Source: an uncultured Amylibacter sp.
GTDB lineage: Bacteria; Pseudomonadota; Alphaproteobacteria; Rhodobacterales; Rhodobacteraceae
Reading direction: 5' to 3'
NCBI GenBank assembly: GCA_947497475.1
Contig: CANMGS010000001.1
Location: 744,001-808,000 of the forward strand
Length of the DNA: 64,000 nucleotides
Numbering within the stretch: the stretch's first letter is position 1; each line of letters begins with the position of its first letter. Shown here piece after piece: positions 25,884 to 34,601 of the stretch. Position numbers and translations under genes: made by a program. The notes below the pieces were generated by a model. The model had not been told where the DNA came from, ran no database searches, and was given only the letters and a program-made list of their open reading frames with translations.

Positions 25884-28333
25884 GCCATGATTCTTTCGTT
25901 AGAAGGATCCCAAAGTGGTTGGTCTTCTTGAACAACTGCTTTGAAACGGTTGCCATAGATTTCCAATTCTAACTCTGTACCAGGAGCTGTACAGTCAGCG
26001 CGAACAACGCCCAATGCAATACTTGCATTCACACGGTAACCATAGTTACCAGATGTTGTTTCACCCACACGCTCACCGTCTTTCCAAACGATTGACATGT
26101 ATGGCGCATCGATCTCTGGTGTATCCACGATCAGAGTAACAAAGCCTTTCTTAGAACCCGCTTGCTTCTCTGCTTGCAATGCAGCTTTACCTGGGAAGTC
26201 TTGTTCTTTGTTCAAACGTGTGAAACGCTCAAGACCGCCTTCTAGCAATGTGTAATCTGTTGAAAGATCACCTTTCCATGTGCGGTAGCCTTTTTCGATA
26301 CGCATTGAATCAAGCGCGAACATACCGAATGGTGTGGCACCTGCTTCACGAATAGCTTCGTAAGCATTTGCAGCATCTTCCATTTTTGTATGAACTTCCC
26401 AGCCCAATTCACCACCGAAACAGATACGCATCAATTTCGCAGGCTTGCCTGCAAATGTTGCATCTTGGTGTGTCAACCAACCTGTAGACAAGTCAGCATC
26501 TGTCAAACCTGCCAACAATTCACGTGACTTCGGACCACATACAAGATGTGTGCTGTAATCAGCTGTGATGTCGATCAACTCAAGCGAACCATCCGCAGGC
26601 AATGCTGCACGTAGGAACTCAAGATCGTGCCATTGTGCAACAGCCGCTGTCATCAACATGAAGTCATCTTCGCCAAAGCGAATGATAGTAACCTCTGTTA
26701 CCGTACGACCGCGTGTGTCAGAAAAGTAACCAAGTGTCATACGGCCAGCTTTTGGAAGTGCACCAGCAACCTGTGTGCGTAGCCATTCAGCAGCGCCTTC
26801 GCCTTTCAAGGTATAGCGAGAGAAACCCGGCATGTCCAAAACGCCAACGTTGTCGCGGCATGCTTCAACTTCTTCTTTCACACGGATCGCCCATGGACCA
26901 TTACGTTCCCATGTTTCTGTGCCTTCTTCAGAAGTGTCGTCACCGTCTTTTGCGAACCAGTTTGCACGTTCCCAACCGTTGTACGCACCCATTTGACCAC
27001 CATCAGCCAACAAACGGTCGTGGTTTTGTGATAGCTTCTTATCACGACCAGCAGGCCATTCGTGGTGTGGGAAGTGCATTGCATATTCGTGACCATATGT
27101 TTCCATAGCCTTTTGGTAGCAGAAGTCGTGATCCGCGTGGTCTGTGTAACGACGCGGGTCGATAGCCCACATATCCCACTCTGTTTCGCCGTGCATAATC
27201 CACTCAGATAGGATTTTACCTGTACCACCACCTTGGGTGATGCCGAATGTGAATGAATGTGCTTCGAATGCGTTTTTAACACCTGGCATTGGGCCAACCA
27301 TTGGCAAACCATCTGGTGCGTATGGGATAGGGCCGTTGATATTGCGGCTAACACCACCTGTACCCAACAATGGCACACGCTCACATGCATCCATGATGTA
27401 CCACTCAAGACGATCCAAATCATCTGGGTAAAGTTGGAAGCTGAAATCATCTGGCATTGGATCATCTGGGTTCACCCAGTGTGCCTTACAATTGCGCTCG
27501 TATGGACCCAAGTTCAGACCATAGTTATCTTGGCGCAAGTAGTATGAGCTGTCCACGTCACGCAACATTGGGATGTGCTGGCCACCATTACCGACTGTCC
27601 ATTCTTTCAGCTCAGGAATTTCTTCTGTTAGGAAGTACTGGTGAGACATTGTGATCATTGGAACTGTACGGCCACCGTATGGTTTGAACCATTCACCAAT
27701 ACGCTGCGCATAGTAACCACCAGCGTTCACGACATATTCACAACGAATGTCGCCTTTGTCTGTGTGTACAACCCATTCGTCGCCATCACGTGTAACACCA
27801 GTTGCTGGTGTGAAACGTTGGATTGAACCGCCTGCATCACGTGCGCCTTTTGCAAGTGCTTGTGTTAGCTGTGCTGGGTCGATGTCACCATCCAATGGGT
27901 CCCAAAGACCGCCCGCCAAATCATGTGTTTCCATGAATGGGAAGTGTTTTTGCAACTCTTCAGGTGTACACATGTCCATTTCAAGACCTTGGTAACGCGC
28001 CATAGATGCCACGTGTTCAAACTCTTGCATACGTTCTTTGTTGTGCGCCAAACGCACAGCACCAGTTACGTGGTAGTTGATTGGGTAATCCACCAATTCA
28101 GCCAAATCACGGTACATTGCCAATGAATAACGCTGCATGTTCATCACAGCCCAGTTCGCTGCAAAGTTAGGAGTGTTACCAGCCGCGTGCCATGTAGACC
28201 CTGCTGTCAATTCGTTCTTTTCCAAAAGAACACAATCTTTCCAACCAGCTTTCGCTAGGTGGTACAACGTAGAAACGCCGACGACGCCGCCGCCGATGAT
28301 GACAACTCGCGCTGTCGTTGGAAAATCAGACAT
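25880..28333 (-). CDS. Dimethylglycine dehydrogenase-like flavoprotein (FAD plus GcvT domains)
   Basis: An 817-residue protein with the same architecture as its paralogue at 21465: FAD loop VVIGGGVVGVS, flavinylation histidine in STWHAAG (His49), FAO_M linker, and C-terminal aminomethyltransferase domains (RTQVAGALPKAGRMTLGYF, KGYRTWKGDLS). The LTAGSTWHAAG block matches dimethylglycine dehydrogenase as I remember it. The reaction oxidises dimethylglycine to sarcosine and loads a one-carbon unit onto tetrahydrofolate. It overlaps the methyltransferase gene by four bases. The start has a good site (AAGGGAGAAAACT). Confidence 0.88.
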   Translation of the reverse strand: MSDFPTTARVVIIGGGVVGVSTLYHLAKAGWKDCVLLEKNELTAGSTWHAAGNTPNFAANWAVMNMQRYSLAMYRDLAELVDYPINYHVTGAVRLAHNKERMQEFEHVASMARYQGLEMDMCTPEELQKHFPFMETHDLAGGLWDPLDGDIDPAQLTQALAKGARDAGGSIQRFTPATGVTRDGDEWVVHTDKGDIRCEYVVNAGGYYAQRIGEWFKPYGGRTVPMITMSHQYFLTEEIPELKEWTVGNGGQHIPMLRDVDSSYYLRQDNYGLNLGPYERNCKAHWVNPDDPMPDDFSFQLYPDDLDRLEWYIMDACERVPLLGTGGVSRNINGPIPYAPDGLPMVGPMPGVKNAFEAHSFTFGITQGGGTGKILSEWIMHGETEWDMWAIDPRRYTDHADHDFCYQKAMETYGHEYAMHFPHHEWPAGRDKKLSQNHDRLLADGGQMGAYNGWERANWFAKDGDDTSEEGTETWERNGPWAIRVKEEVEACRDNVGVLDMPGFSRYTLKGEGAAEWLRTQVAGALPKAGRMTLGYFSDTRGRTVTEVTIIRFGEDDFMLMTAAVAQWHDLEFLRAALPADGSLELIDITADYSTHLVCGPKSRELLAGLTDADLSTGWLTHQDATFAGKPAKLMRICFGGELGWEVHTKMEDAANAYEAIREAGATPFGMFALDSMRIEKGYRTWKGDLSTDYTLLEGGLERFTRLNKEQDFPGKAALQAEKQAGSKKGFVTLIVDTPEIDAPYMSIVWKDGERVGETTSGNYGYRVNASIALGVVRADCTAPGTELELEIYGNRFKAVVQEDQPLWDPSNERIMA

Positions 28334-28400
28334 AGTTTTCTCCCTTAGTCCATTCCTTGCTTTGCAGCTGCACTACAAAACATTTACCTAAAAATTCAGT

Positions 28401-28793
28401 TCAGTACTGGTCCAACTGCTTTGGGCCAGTCTCGATTTCGTAATAGTCACCTTTGTCCGCCACAAAGATATGACGGTCTGTATTCAAACCTGTTTCACCA
28501 TCCAGTGTGCCTGTCGCAACGGATGTTTCGTCTTCACTATCCAGCTGCCAAAACATGCTGGAACCACATTCTTTGCAAAATGCGCGGCGTGCTGTGTCGG
28601 ATGAGCGGAACCATTTCAAACCCGCATCTTTCGTCACAACAAAATTCTCATTTGAAACCTGTGTCGCAGACCAATAATGTCCACTGGTTTTACGGCATTG
28701 CGAACAATGACATGCAACGGACGGGCGCAAAACGCCGTGTAATTCATATTCTACTGCGCCGCAGTAGCAGGATCCTTTATGAACTTCAGTCAT
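28401..28793 (-). CDS. GFA family zinc protein (glutathione-dependent formaldehyde-activating-like)
   Basis: A 130-residue cysteine-rich protein with the GFA zinc motifs CYCG (Cys9, Cys11), CHCSQC (Cys28, Cys30, Cys33) and CKEC (Cys73, Cys76). Members of the CENP-V/GFA family include Gfa, which accelerates glutathione-formaldehyde adduct formation in Paracoccus, although most members are uncharacterised. The ATG at 28793 has a near-perfect site (TAGGAGGGTTTGAT), 11 bases after the XRE regulator stop. Beside demethylating flavoproteins, which can leak formaldehyde, a detoxifying role is reasonable but unproven. Confidence 0.85.
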   Translation of the reverse strand: MTEVHKGSCYCGAVEYELHGVLRPSVACHCSQCRKTSGHYWSATQVSNENFVVTKDAGLKWFRSSDTARRAFCKECGSSMFWQLDSEDETSVATGTLDGETGLNTDRHIFVADKGDYYEIETGPKQLDQY

Positions 28794-28804
28794 ATCAAAC
28801 CCTC

Positions 28805-29374
28805 CTAATACACTGGCGGTGCGATAACCCACACAGCAACCGCTTCCACGGCATGTGGGTTCGACCATTTAAAAGGTTCACCTTTGATCCGAAAACTATC
28901 ACCCGGTGACAGATCAAACTTCTTATCATCAATCCAAAGCGTCAGATTTCCAGACAACATATACCCAACCTCTTGTGTTGGGCGTGTCACGTAATCTGGC
29001 AATACCGCACCCGGCTCAAATACAGAATGGATCATCTCGAAATCATCCGTAAGATCAGGAGATAAAAGTTCCTCAACCAATCCAACAGCGCCACCACCGA
29101 TTTTACGGCGAGTGTCTTTACGAACCACATACCCCACTTCATCTGAATGCGCTTCAGCCTGACCAAAGAAGATAGAAACAGGGACAGTCAAAACCTTGGC
29201 GATAGCGCGCAGTTCTTCAATCGAGGGCTCAGAGATATCTCGTTCAACTTGGCTCATCCAGCCAACAGATCTGTCTAGTGTTTCTGACATCTCAATCAAC
29301 GTTATGCCGCGCGATTTTCGTATGCTGCGTACATCTGCGCCTAAAGATCCAGATTTTTGTGTAATATATGTCAT
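28805..29374 (-). CDS. XRE-family regulator with C-terminal cupin domain
   Basis: A 189-residue regulator: N-terminal Cro/C1-type HTH (VRSIRKSRGITLIEMSETL then VGWMSQVERD, about residues 15-45) and a C-terminal cupin_2 domain (RPTQEVGYMLSGNLTLWID then LSPGDSFRI). Such proteins commonly repress amine or amino-acid catabolic operons and sense small ligands in the cupin pocket. It heads the minus-strand run GFA, dimethylglycine dehydrogenase, methyltransferase, AraC, sarcosine dehydrogenase-like, so it is the likely local regulator together with the GbdR-like protein. It is divergent from a Crp-family gene across 132 bases. Confidence 0.9.
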   Translation of the reverse strand: MTYITQKSGSLGADVRSIRKSRGITLIEMSETLDRSVGWMSQVERDISEPSIEELRAIAKVLTVPVSIFFGQAEAHSDEVGYVVRKDTRRKIGGGAVGLVEELLSPDLTDDFEMIHSVFEPGAVLPDYVTRPTQEVGYMLSGNLTLWIDDKKFDLSPGDSFRIKGEPFKWSNPHAVEAVAVWVIAPPVY

Positions 29375-29506
29375 AATCTTCCGTGAAATTTATCGTTAAA
29401 ATTTCATATGAGCAAGGAAAATATGAAGTCTAAAAACGACCTGATCTTGTCGCTGACATTAAAAACATTAATAATTTCTGTAACACTTTGCATAAAACAG
29501 TGATTT

Positions 29507-30238
29507 ATGTCACTATTTTCAAAAATCGAATCTCAAGATCCTATGCAACGTAACGAACACACATTCAAAAGCGACTCATTTCTTGGCAGCATCAACCAAG
29601 AAAGCTGGGAAATGATATCAAAGGTATGGACAGCGCACACTTATAAACCTGGCCAATTTTTGATCTCTGCCGATGATGATAATACAGATATATTCTTTAT
29701 CCTAAATGGCAGTGCAAAAGTAACCATATACACCCCCGCTGGCCGCGAAGTATCTTTTGCTTCTATATCTACTGGTGATAGTTTCGGGGAATATTCCGCA
29801 ATTGATAACGCACCAAGATCAAGCAGTGTTGTCGCTATAGGGGATTGTTATGCTGCTTCTTTAAAAGCAGAACAATTTCGCCATTTATTATTAAATAATT
29901 CGGATATTTCCTTTTCATTACATAAAGTTATGGTTTCTCACTTACGCAAGCTTTCCAAAAGGGTAATAGATTTTAATGCAAAATCTGCGGATCAGAGGTT
30001 ACAAGAGACCCTTCTGGAATTAGCCGAAAATCAGGCCTCTGGATTAGACGCTGTTTTGCTTGAAAGACCCCCAACGCAAAACGAGTTAGCAGCTTATATC
30101 TTCACATCTCGCGAAGGCGTTGCACGTGAAATGGGGCGCTTACGCAAAGCAGGGATCATAGAGCGGCAAAAACGTAATCTATTCATACCATCAATACAGA
30201 AACTACGTGATTTAATTGACGAAAACCGCCAATCCTAA
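29507..30238 (+). CDS. Crp/Fnr-family transcriptional regulator
   Basis: A 243-residue regulator with an intact cyclic-nucleotide-binding domain; the phosphate-binding cassette is visible as GDSFGEYSAIDNAPRSSSV. A long dimerisation helix and a C-terminal winged helix-turn-helix (TQNELAAYIFTSREGVAREMGRL) follow. No cysteine cluster for an FeS centre is present, so cAMP or another nucleotide is more likely than oxygen sensing. It is divergent from the XRE-cupin gene and overlaps the convergent yaaA stop by four bases. Target genes unknown. Confidence 0.9.
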   Translation: MSLFSKIESQDPMQRNEHTFKSDSFLGSINQESWEMISKVWTAHTYKPGQFLISADDDNTDIFFILNGSAKVTIYTPAGREVSFASISTGDSFGEYSAIDNAPRSSSVVAIGDCYAASLKAEQFRHLLLNNSDISFSLHKVMVSHLRKLSKRVIDFNAKSADQRLQETLLELAENQASGLDAVLLERPPTQNELAAYIFTSREGVAREMGRLRKAGIIERQKRNLFIPSIQKLRDLIDENRQS

Positions 30239-30993
30239 GCTTGCTTACGTGTAAACACCCAATCGTTTTCGCCAGATAGTTTAGGCTGGAATTTATATCC
30301 GTCGACATCAAAATCCTTCAAGCCTTCTGGGGTATCAATACGATTTTGCACCATATAGCGCGCCATAGACCCACGTGCTTTCTTTGCAAAGAAACCGATC
30401 ATCTTTAATCCATCTTCACGCTCTTCTTTAAACGCAGGGACAATAACACGCGAAGTCATATTTTTACCTGTGGCTTTGAAATATTCATTCGACGCACAGT
30501 TCACGACGACACCATTCGACACCTCATCCAAAGCCGTACCAACTTTATCACCCCAATAAGCGTAAAGGTTGGTACCAATAGCATTCTTCAAACGGCTGCC
30601 CATTTCCAAACGGTATGGCTGAATACGATCCAGCGGACGCAACACTCCGTAAAGACCAGATAGAATACGCAAATGATCTTGGGCATACTCAACATCACCT
30701 GTATCCAAACTGTCAGCTTGCAAACCGGTGTATGTATCACCCGCAAATGCATAGGCGGCTTGTTTTGAGTTCCGATCATCCGATTTCGGCGCAAAAGCAG
30801 CAAAACGGTCTTTGTTCAAGCTTGCCAAATCTTCGCTGATTTTCATCAAATTCCGCAGATCAGAAACAGATAGTTTACGTGCCACTTCAGCCAATTCATT
30901 CGCATTTTCCTGAAAGTCAGGCATGGTTTGTCCAAAGCCATCTTCAAGTGGATCAAAATTCAGTTTCTTAGCAGGGGATAAAACAGCCAGCAT
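30235..30993 (-). CDS. yaaA: Peroxide stress protein YaaA
   Basis: A 252-residue YaaA (DUF328/UPF0246) protein: start MLAVLSPAKKLNF, then SGLYGVLRPLDRIQPYRLEMG, NCASNEYFK and a C-terminal FFAKKARGSMARYM block, all strong family features. In E. coli YaaA lowers free iron and protects DNA during hydrogen peroxide stress and belongs to the OxyR regulon; an OxyR/KatG pair is encoded about 20 kb away. The gene is single and converges on the Crp-type gene. Confidence 0.95.
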   Translation of the reverse strand: MLAVLSPAKKLNFDPLEDGFGQTMPDFQENANELAEVARKLSVSDLRNLMKISEDLASLNKDRFAAFAPKSDDRNSKQAAYAFAGDTYTGLQADSLDTGDVEYAQDHLRILSGLYGVLRPLDRIQPYRLEMGSRLKNAIGTNLYAYWGDKVGTALDEVSNGVVVNCASNEYFKATGKNMTSRVIVPAFKEEREDGLKMIGFFAKKARGSMARYMVQNRIDTPEGLKDFDVDGYKFQPKLSGENDWVFTRKQA

Positions 30994-31035
30994 CGTACAG
31001 CCTCAAAATTCAAAGTTGAAATAGAACATAGCACT

Positions 31036-31053
31036 CTTGGCGTCCGCGCCAAG
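31036..31053 (-). terminator. Possible weak terminator after recQ
   Basis: CTTGGCG and CGCCAAG form a perfect 7-bp stem with loop TCCG, two bases beyond the recQ stop on the minus strand. No T-run follows, so it may be an mRNA-end hairpin rather than a true terminator. Confidence 0.4.
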
Positions 31054-31054
31054 G

Positions 31055-33100
31055 TTATTCTGCTGTCAGAACGTTCAAAAAAGCTTGCCCAAAGCGTTCA
31101 GCTTTTTTCGCCCCCATACCTTGGATATTTTCAAGCTCCGATAAGCTGCGCGGACGACGTTGTGCAATCTGCGAAAGTGTAGAGCTTGTGCAATTCAAAT
31201 AGGTATCAAACCCACTTTCACCCTTTGCCAAACGTACTTGTGCTTCTTGCAATTGATCAAACACTTCACCCGCATCACGCCCCGCCAAACGGCGACGCTG
31301 TGGGTGTACCTCTTCTACATTCCCTGCAATCACCTCTAGGAACGCCTTGCCATAACGTTCCAGCTTTTTCGCCCCCACACCTGGAAGCTGTAAAAAAGCA
31401 TCCAAATCCATCGGTTTCATCGTGGCCATGGCAATCAATGTGCTGTCAGGAAACACTACATAAGCGGGTGCTTGAATGGCTTCTGCCAAAGCGCGGCGTT
31501 TGGCTTTTAATGCTGACATCAACGCCTCATCCTCTTCTGCAACCAGTGCTTTTACACGCGGCACGCGGCGTGATTGTTTCACAATCGTATCACGGCGCAA
31601 TTCGATCTTTTCCTCATCCCGTAAAATAGGACGCGCCGCTTCCGTCATACGCAAAGCACCATAACGCTCCATATCTGGGCGGATCAGATCATAGCCCATC
31701 ATTTGTCTGAAAATCGCTTGCCATTGGGCGCGATCATAATCCTTGCCCACGCCATAAGTTGGCAAATCCTGATGACCTTTTGCTTTGATTTTATCTGTTT
31801 CTTTGCCAAGCAAGATATCGATCAAATGCCCCGCACCAAACCATTCACCCGTGCGCAAAATCGCGGACAAAGCCATACGCACAGCCGTGGTTCCATCAAA
31901 CAATTCTGGTGGACTGTCGCACAAATCACAATTGCCACAGCTTTCCATCTCATCGCCAAAATAGCGCAATAGAACACGACGCCGACACCGACGTGCCTCT
32001 GCCAACCCAAGCAAAGCATTTAATCGCCCATGATCCGCTTGTTTACGCTCCGCAGGCGCCATACCTTCGTCAATTTGACTGCGCCGCAAACGCACATCAT
32101 CAGCCCCATAAAGCGTCAATGTTTCTGCGGGCGCCCCATCACGCCCAGCGCGGCCAATTTCTTGGTAATAAGACTCCATCGATTTTGGCAAATCCGCATG
32201 TGCCACCCAACGGATATCTGGCTTATCAATGCCCATGCCAAAAGCAACGGTCGCACAAACGATCAGCCCATCTTCGCGTTGAAACCGTGTTTCTGCCAAC
32301 CGCCGATCATCTGGATCCATACCTGCATGATAATGCAGCGCAACATGCCCCTCAGCACGCAAAGCCTGCGCCAAAGTTTCTGTTTTCGCCCGAGATCCAC
32401 AATAGATAATCCCCGATTGATCTTTGCGCGCAGATACAAAATCCAACAATTGCTTGCGCGGGCTATTCTTTGGGGCAAAAGCCAAATGAATGTTTGGGCG
32501 ATCAAACCCTTTCAGGAAAACCTGCGCATCACGCCCCTTAAACAGACGTTCACCAATCTCATCACGCGTCTCTTGATCCGCAGTCGCCGTAAACGCCGCC
32601 AGTGGCACATTCAACGCATCGCGCAATTCGCCGATACGCAGATAATCAGGGCGAAAGTCATGCCCCCATTGACTGACACAGTGCGCTTCATCCACTGCAA
32701 TCATCGACACGTTTGCTTTGCGCAGCAATATCGTTGTACCTGGATTGGCAAGCCGTTCAGGCGCGATATACAAAAGCTTCAAACGCCCCTCTTCAATCGC
32801 TTGAAACACCAGTTCGGTTTCTTCTTCGGTATTGCCAGAAGTCAGTGCACCCGCTTCGACCCCAATCGCTTGTAATGCATTCACCTGATCCCGCATCAAC
32901 GCAATCAGCGGTGAGATCACAACCGTTACACCTTCACGCACTAAAGCGGGTAATTGGAAACATAGGGATTTACCACCGCCCGTTGGCATGATCGCCAGCA
33001 CATCTTTACCATCGGACACAGCCGCAACAATTTCTTCCTGTCCCTCACGGAACTGGTCAAAACCAAAGACATCTTTCAAAAAAGAGGTGTGTGCGTTCAT
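31055..33100 (-). CDS. recQ: ATP-dependent DNA helicase RecQ
   Basis: A 681-residue superfamily 2 helicase with Walker A (MPTGGGKSLCFQLPAL), DEAHC box, motif VI (QEIGRAGRDG) and the RecQ zinc-binding cysteines (RCRRRVLLRYFG, then CGNCDLC). A winged-helix RQC region follows. The C-terminus carries two HRDC-like segments (LDAFLQLPGVGAKKLERYG; LENIQGMGAKKAERFGQAFL), one more than E. coli RecQ. It unwinds recombination and replication intermediates. The start is the ATG at 33100. Single gene. Confidence 0.96.
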   Translation of the reverse strand: MNAHTSFLKDVFGFDQFREGQEEIVAAVSDGKDVLAIMPTGGGKSLCFQLPALVREGVTVVISPLIALMRDQVNALQAIGVEAGALTSGNTEEETELVFQAIEEGRLKLLYIAPERLANPGTTILLRKANVSMIAVDEAHCVSQWGHDFRPDYLRIGELRDALNVPLAAFTATADQETRDEIGERLFKGRDAQVFLKGFDRPNIHLAFAPKNSPRKQLLDFVSARKDQSGIIYCGSRAKTETLAQALRAEGHVALHYHAGMDPDDRRLAETRFQREDGLIVCATVAFGMGIDKPDIRWVAHADLPKSMESYYQEIGRAGRDGAPAETLTLYGADDVRLRRSQIDEGMAPAERKQADHGRLNALLGLAEARRCRRRVLLRYFGDEMESCGNCDLCDSPPELFDGTTAVRMALSAILRTGEWFGAGHLIDILLGKETDKIKAKGHQDLPTYGVGKDYDRAQWQAIFRQMMGYDLIRPDMERYGALRMTEAARPILRDEEKIELRRDTIVKQSRRVPRVKALVAEEDEALMSALKAKRRALAEAIQAPAYVVFPDSTLIAMATMKPMDLDAFLQLPGVGAKKLERYGKAFLEVIAGNVEEVHPQRRRLAGRDAGEVFDQLQEAQVRLAKGESGFDTYLNCTSSTLSQIAQRRPRSLSELENIQGMGAKKAERFGQAFLNVLTAE

Positions 33101-33173
33101 CTATCTATTATCATTGGGCTGCTCGTTACCCATAAGACTCGCATATTGAGAATCTATGAACAAGGACGAAGTC

Positions 33174-34001
33174 TTATTTCGTGATAAAACCTGACGCCAT
33201 CAGCTCATCCATCGAAGGTGTCCAAAGATTACGCGCATCCGTGGAAAACGCTTTATCCAAAAATGCCGCCTGAATGCCCCGTGTTAACAAATAAGCTTTA
33301 TCTTTTTCCTGCTCCTCAATCGGATCAACGGATTGGAAACGGTATGGCATATCAAAGCTATATCCATGAAACCCAATATCAGCGTCTTTTGAGACCGTTC
33401 TTTCAGTGCCAGCGGAAAAAACTAGGGTGCAGGCCGAATAACAGCGATCGTTTATCCGTGTTGCCAATGCGCGTTCCTTAATCAACTTCCCAATTGAACG
33501 TGCCGCAAAAACGATGCCGCCATGACTGTTTAAAGAGACCGCTTTGATCTCATCCTGTTCACTCAAGATGATCAATAACGCTTGATACATCAGGTAATTG
33601 ATTTCCCCGCCCAGATGGATTGTATTGCCTTTCAACTCTGCCGAAAAATCATCGTCCCCGAAAATCGTTTTCGCTGGCGGCTCTACAAACAAACGATCGG
33701 ACACAATATCCAACACTTGGAAACCCACCATTACAATGGCCACACTTAGCCCCGCATAAATGCCCCAAACACTGTTACTCGCCGCTTCTTCTGTCTGCAT
33801 ACGATTGGCACACCGCCACCCACCAAGGAGTTGCCATATTAAGATCAGGCATAAGATCAACACGGTGATAACAGCCGCCCAATCTGGCAGGTTATCTATT
33901 GTGAAAAGCGAAATGAGAAAGCTTAGACCAATCAGGTTCACAAACAGCGTAGCGCTAAAGCCCAATTGCCCTGTCCAATGATTTAAAAGGTAATCGCGCA
34001 T
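33174..34001 (-). CDS. Membrane-anchored ClpP/crotonase-fold protein (COG3904-like)
   Basis: A 275-residue protein with three hydrophobic helices in its first ~110 residues and a soluble C-terminal domain resembling the ClpP-like fold of COG3904 proteins. Visible blocks are LNSHGGIVFAARSIGKLI (oxyanion strand-turn), DRCYSACTLVFSAG (serine in the SAC position) and IGFHGYSF (histidine). Family members are typically secreted or membrane proteins of unknown function, with a possible serine peptidase-like triad. It sits alone between recQ and rsmD. Activity is inferred from motif similarity only. Confidence 0.65.
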   Translation of the reverse strand: MRDYLLNHWTGQLGFSATLFVNLIGLSFLISLFTIDNLPDWAAVITVLILCLILIWQLLGGWRCANRMQTEEAASNSVWGIYAGLSVAIVMVGFQVLDIVSDRLFVEPPAKTIFGDDDFSAELKGNTIHLGGEINYLMYQALLIILSEQDEIKAVSLNSHGGIVFAARSIGKLIKERALATRINDRCYSACTLVFSAGTERTVSKDADIGFHGYSFDMPYRFQSVDPIEEQEKDKAYLLTRGIQAAFLDKAFSTDARNLWTPSMDELMASGFITK

Positions 34002-34040
34002 TCAACATGTCCCGCTGGTAAGGTGGTTATAACACGTAAT

Positions 34041-34601
34041 TTATACGGCGCGCAAAATATGCACCCATGTGTCGCCATACTTGCGGGCATCCAGCATTTC
34101 AAAACCCTCTGGTGCAACTTGTTCGCTGCCCTCTTCCCAGACAATCAAAGCATCATCAGCCAACCAACCGCCCTCTTTGGCAGCCTTCAATGCTTTAGCG
34201 CCTAGGTTTTTGCCATAAGGAGGATCCAGAAAGATCAGATCAAACGGGTCGGTTTTAGAAAGCCCCATTTTGGTGGCATCACGGCGGAATAGTTTTGTGG
34301 TGCCAATTACACGCAAAATATCAATATTCTGACGGATCAAAGCGCGTGATTTCACCCCGTCGTCCACGAACAATGCAAACGCAGCACCCCGCGATAACGC
34401 CTCAAACCCCAGCGCACCTGTGCCAGCAAACATATCCAGTACACGGGCGTCCGTAATAGGATCACCGTAGCCACCGTTTACCAGTAAATTGAAAATACTT
34501 TCTCGAACGCGGTCCGTTGTTGGGCGCAAATGCGCACCGCTGTCACCTTTGCCAACAGACGCAAGTGCAGTGCTTTTATATTTGCCCGCAACAATCCGCA
34601 T
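34041..34601 (-). CDS. rsmD: 16S rRNA (guanine(966)-N2)-methyltransferase RsmD
   Basis: A 186-residue SAM-dependent methyltransferase with the RsmD start MRIVAGKYKS, the family element RPTTDRVRESIFNLL, the SAM-binding loop VLDMFAGTGALGFEALSRGA and the catalytic motif DPPYG. It methylates N2 of G966 in 16S rRNA during small-subunit assembly. The start codon overlaps the last base of the upstream reductase gene, so the two are co-translated. Confidence 0.95.
   Translation of the reverse strand: MRIVAGKYKSTALASVGKGDSGAHLRPTTDRVRESIFNLLVNGGYGDPITDARVLDMFAGTGALGFEALSRGAAFALFVDDGVKSRALIRQNIDILRVIGTTKLFRRDATKMGLSKTDPFDLIFLDPPYGKNLGAKALKAAKEGGWLADDALIVWEEGSEQVAPEGFEMLDARKYGDTWVHILRAV

Noticed and set aside
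26878-27465. 195-codon minus-strand frame inside the dimethylglycine dehydrogenase gene
   Set aside because: It overlaps a well-supported conserved protein in another frame and has no domain of its own.
32030-32875. 281-codon plus-strand frame opposite recQ
   Set aside because: Entirely antisense to recQ, with composition (many Arg, His, Gln, Phe) typical of a reverse-frame shadow.
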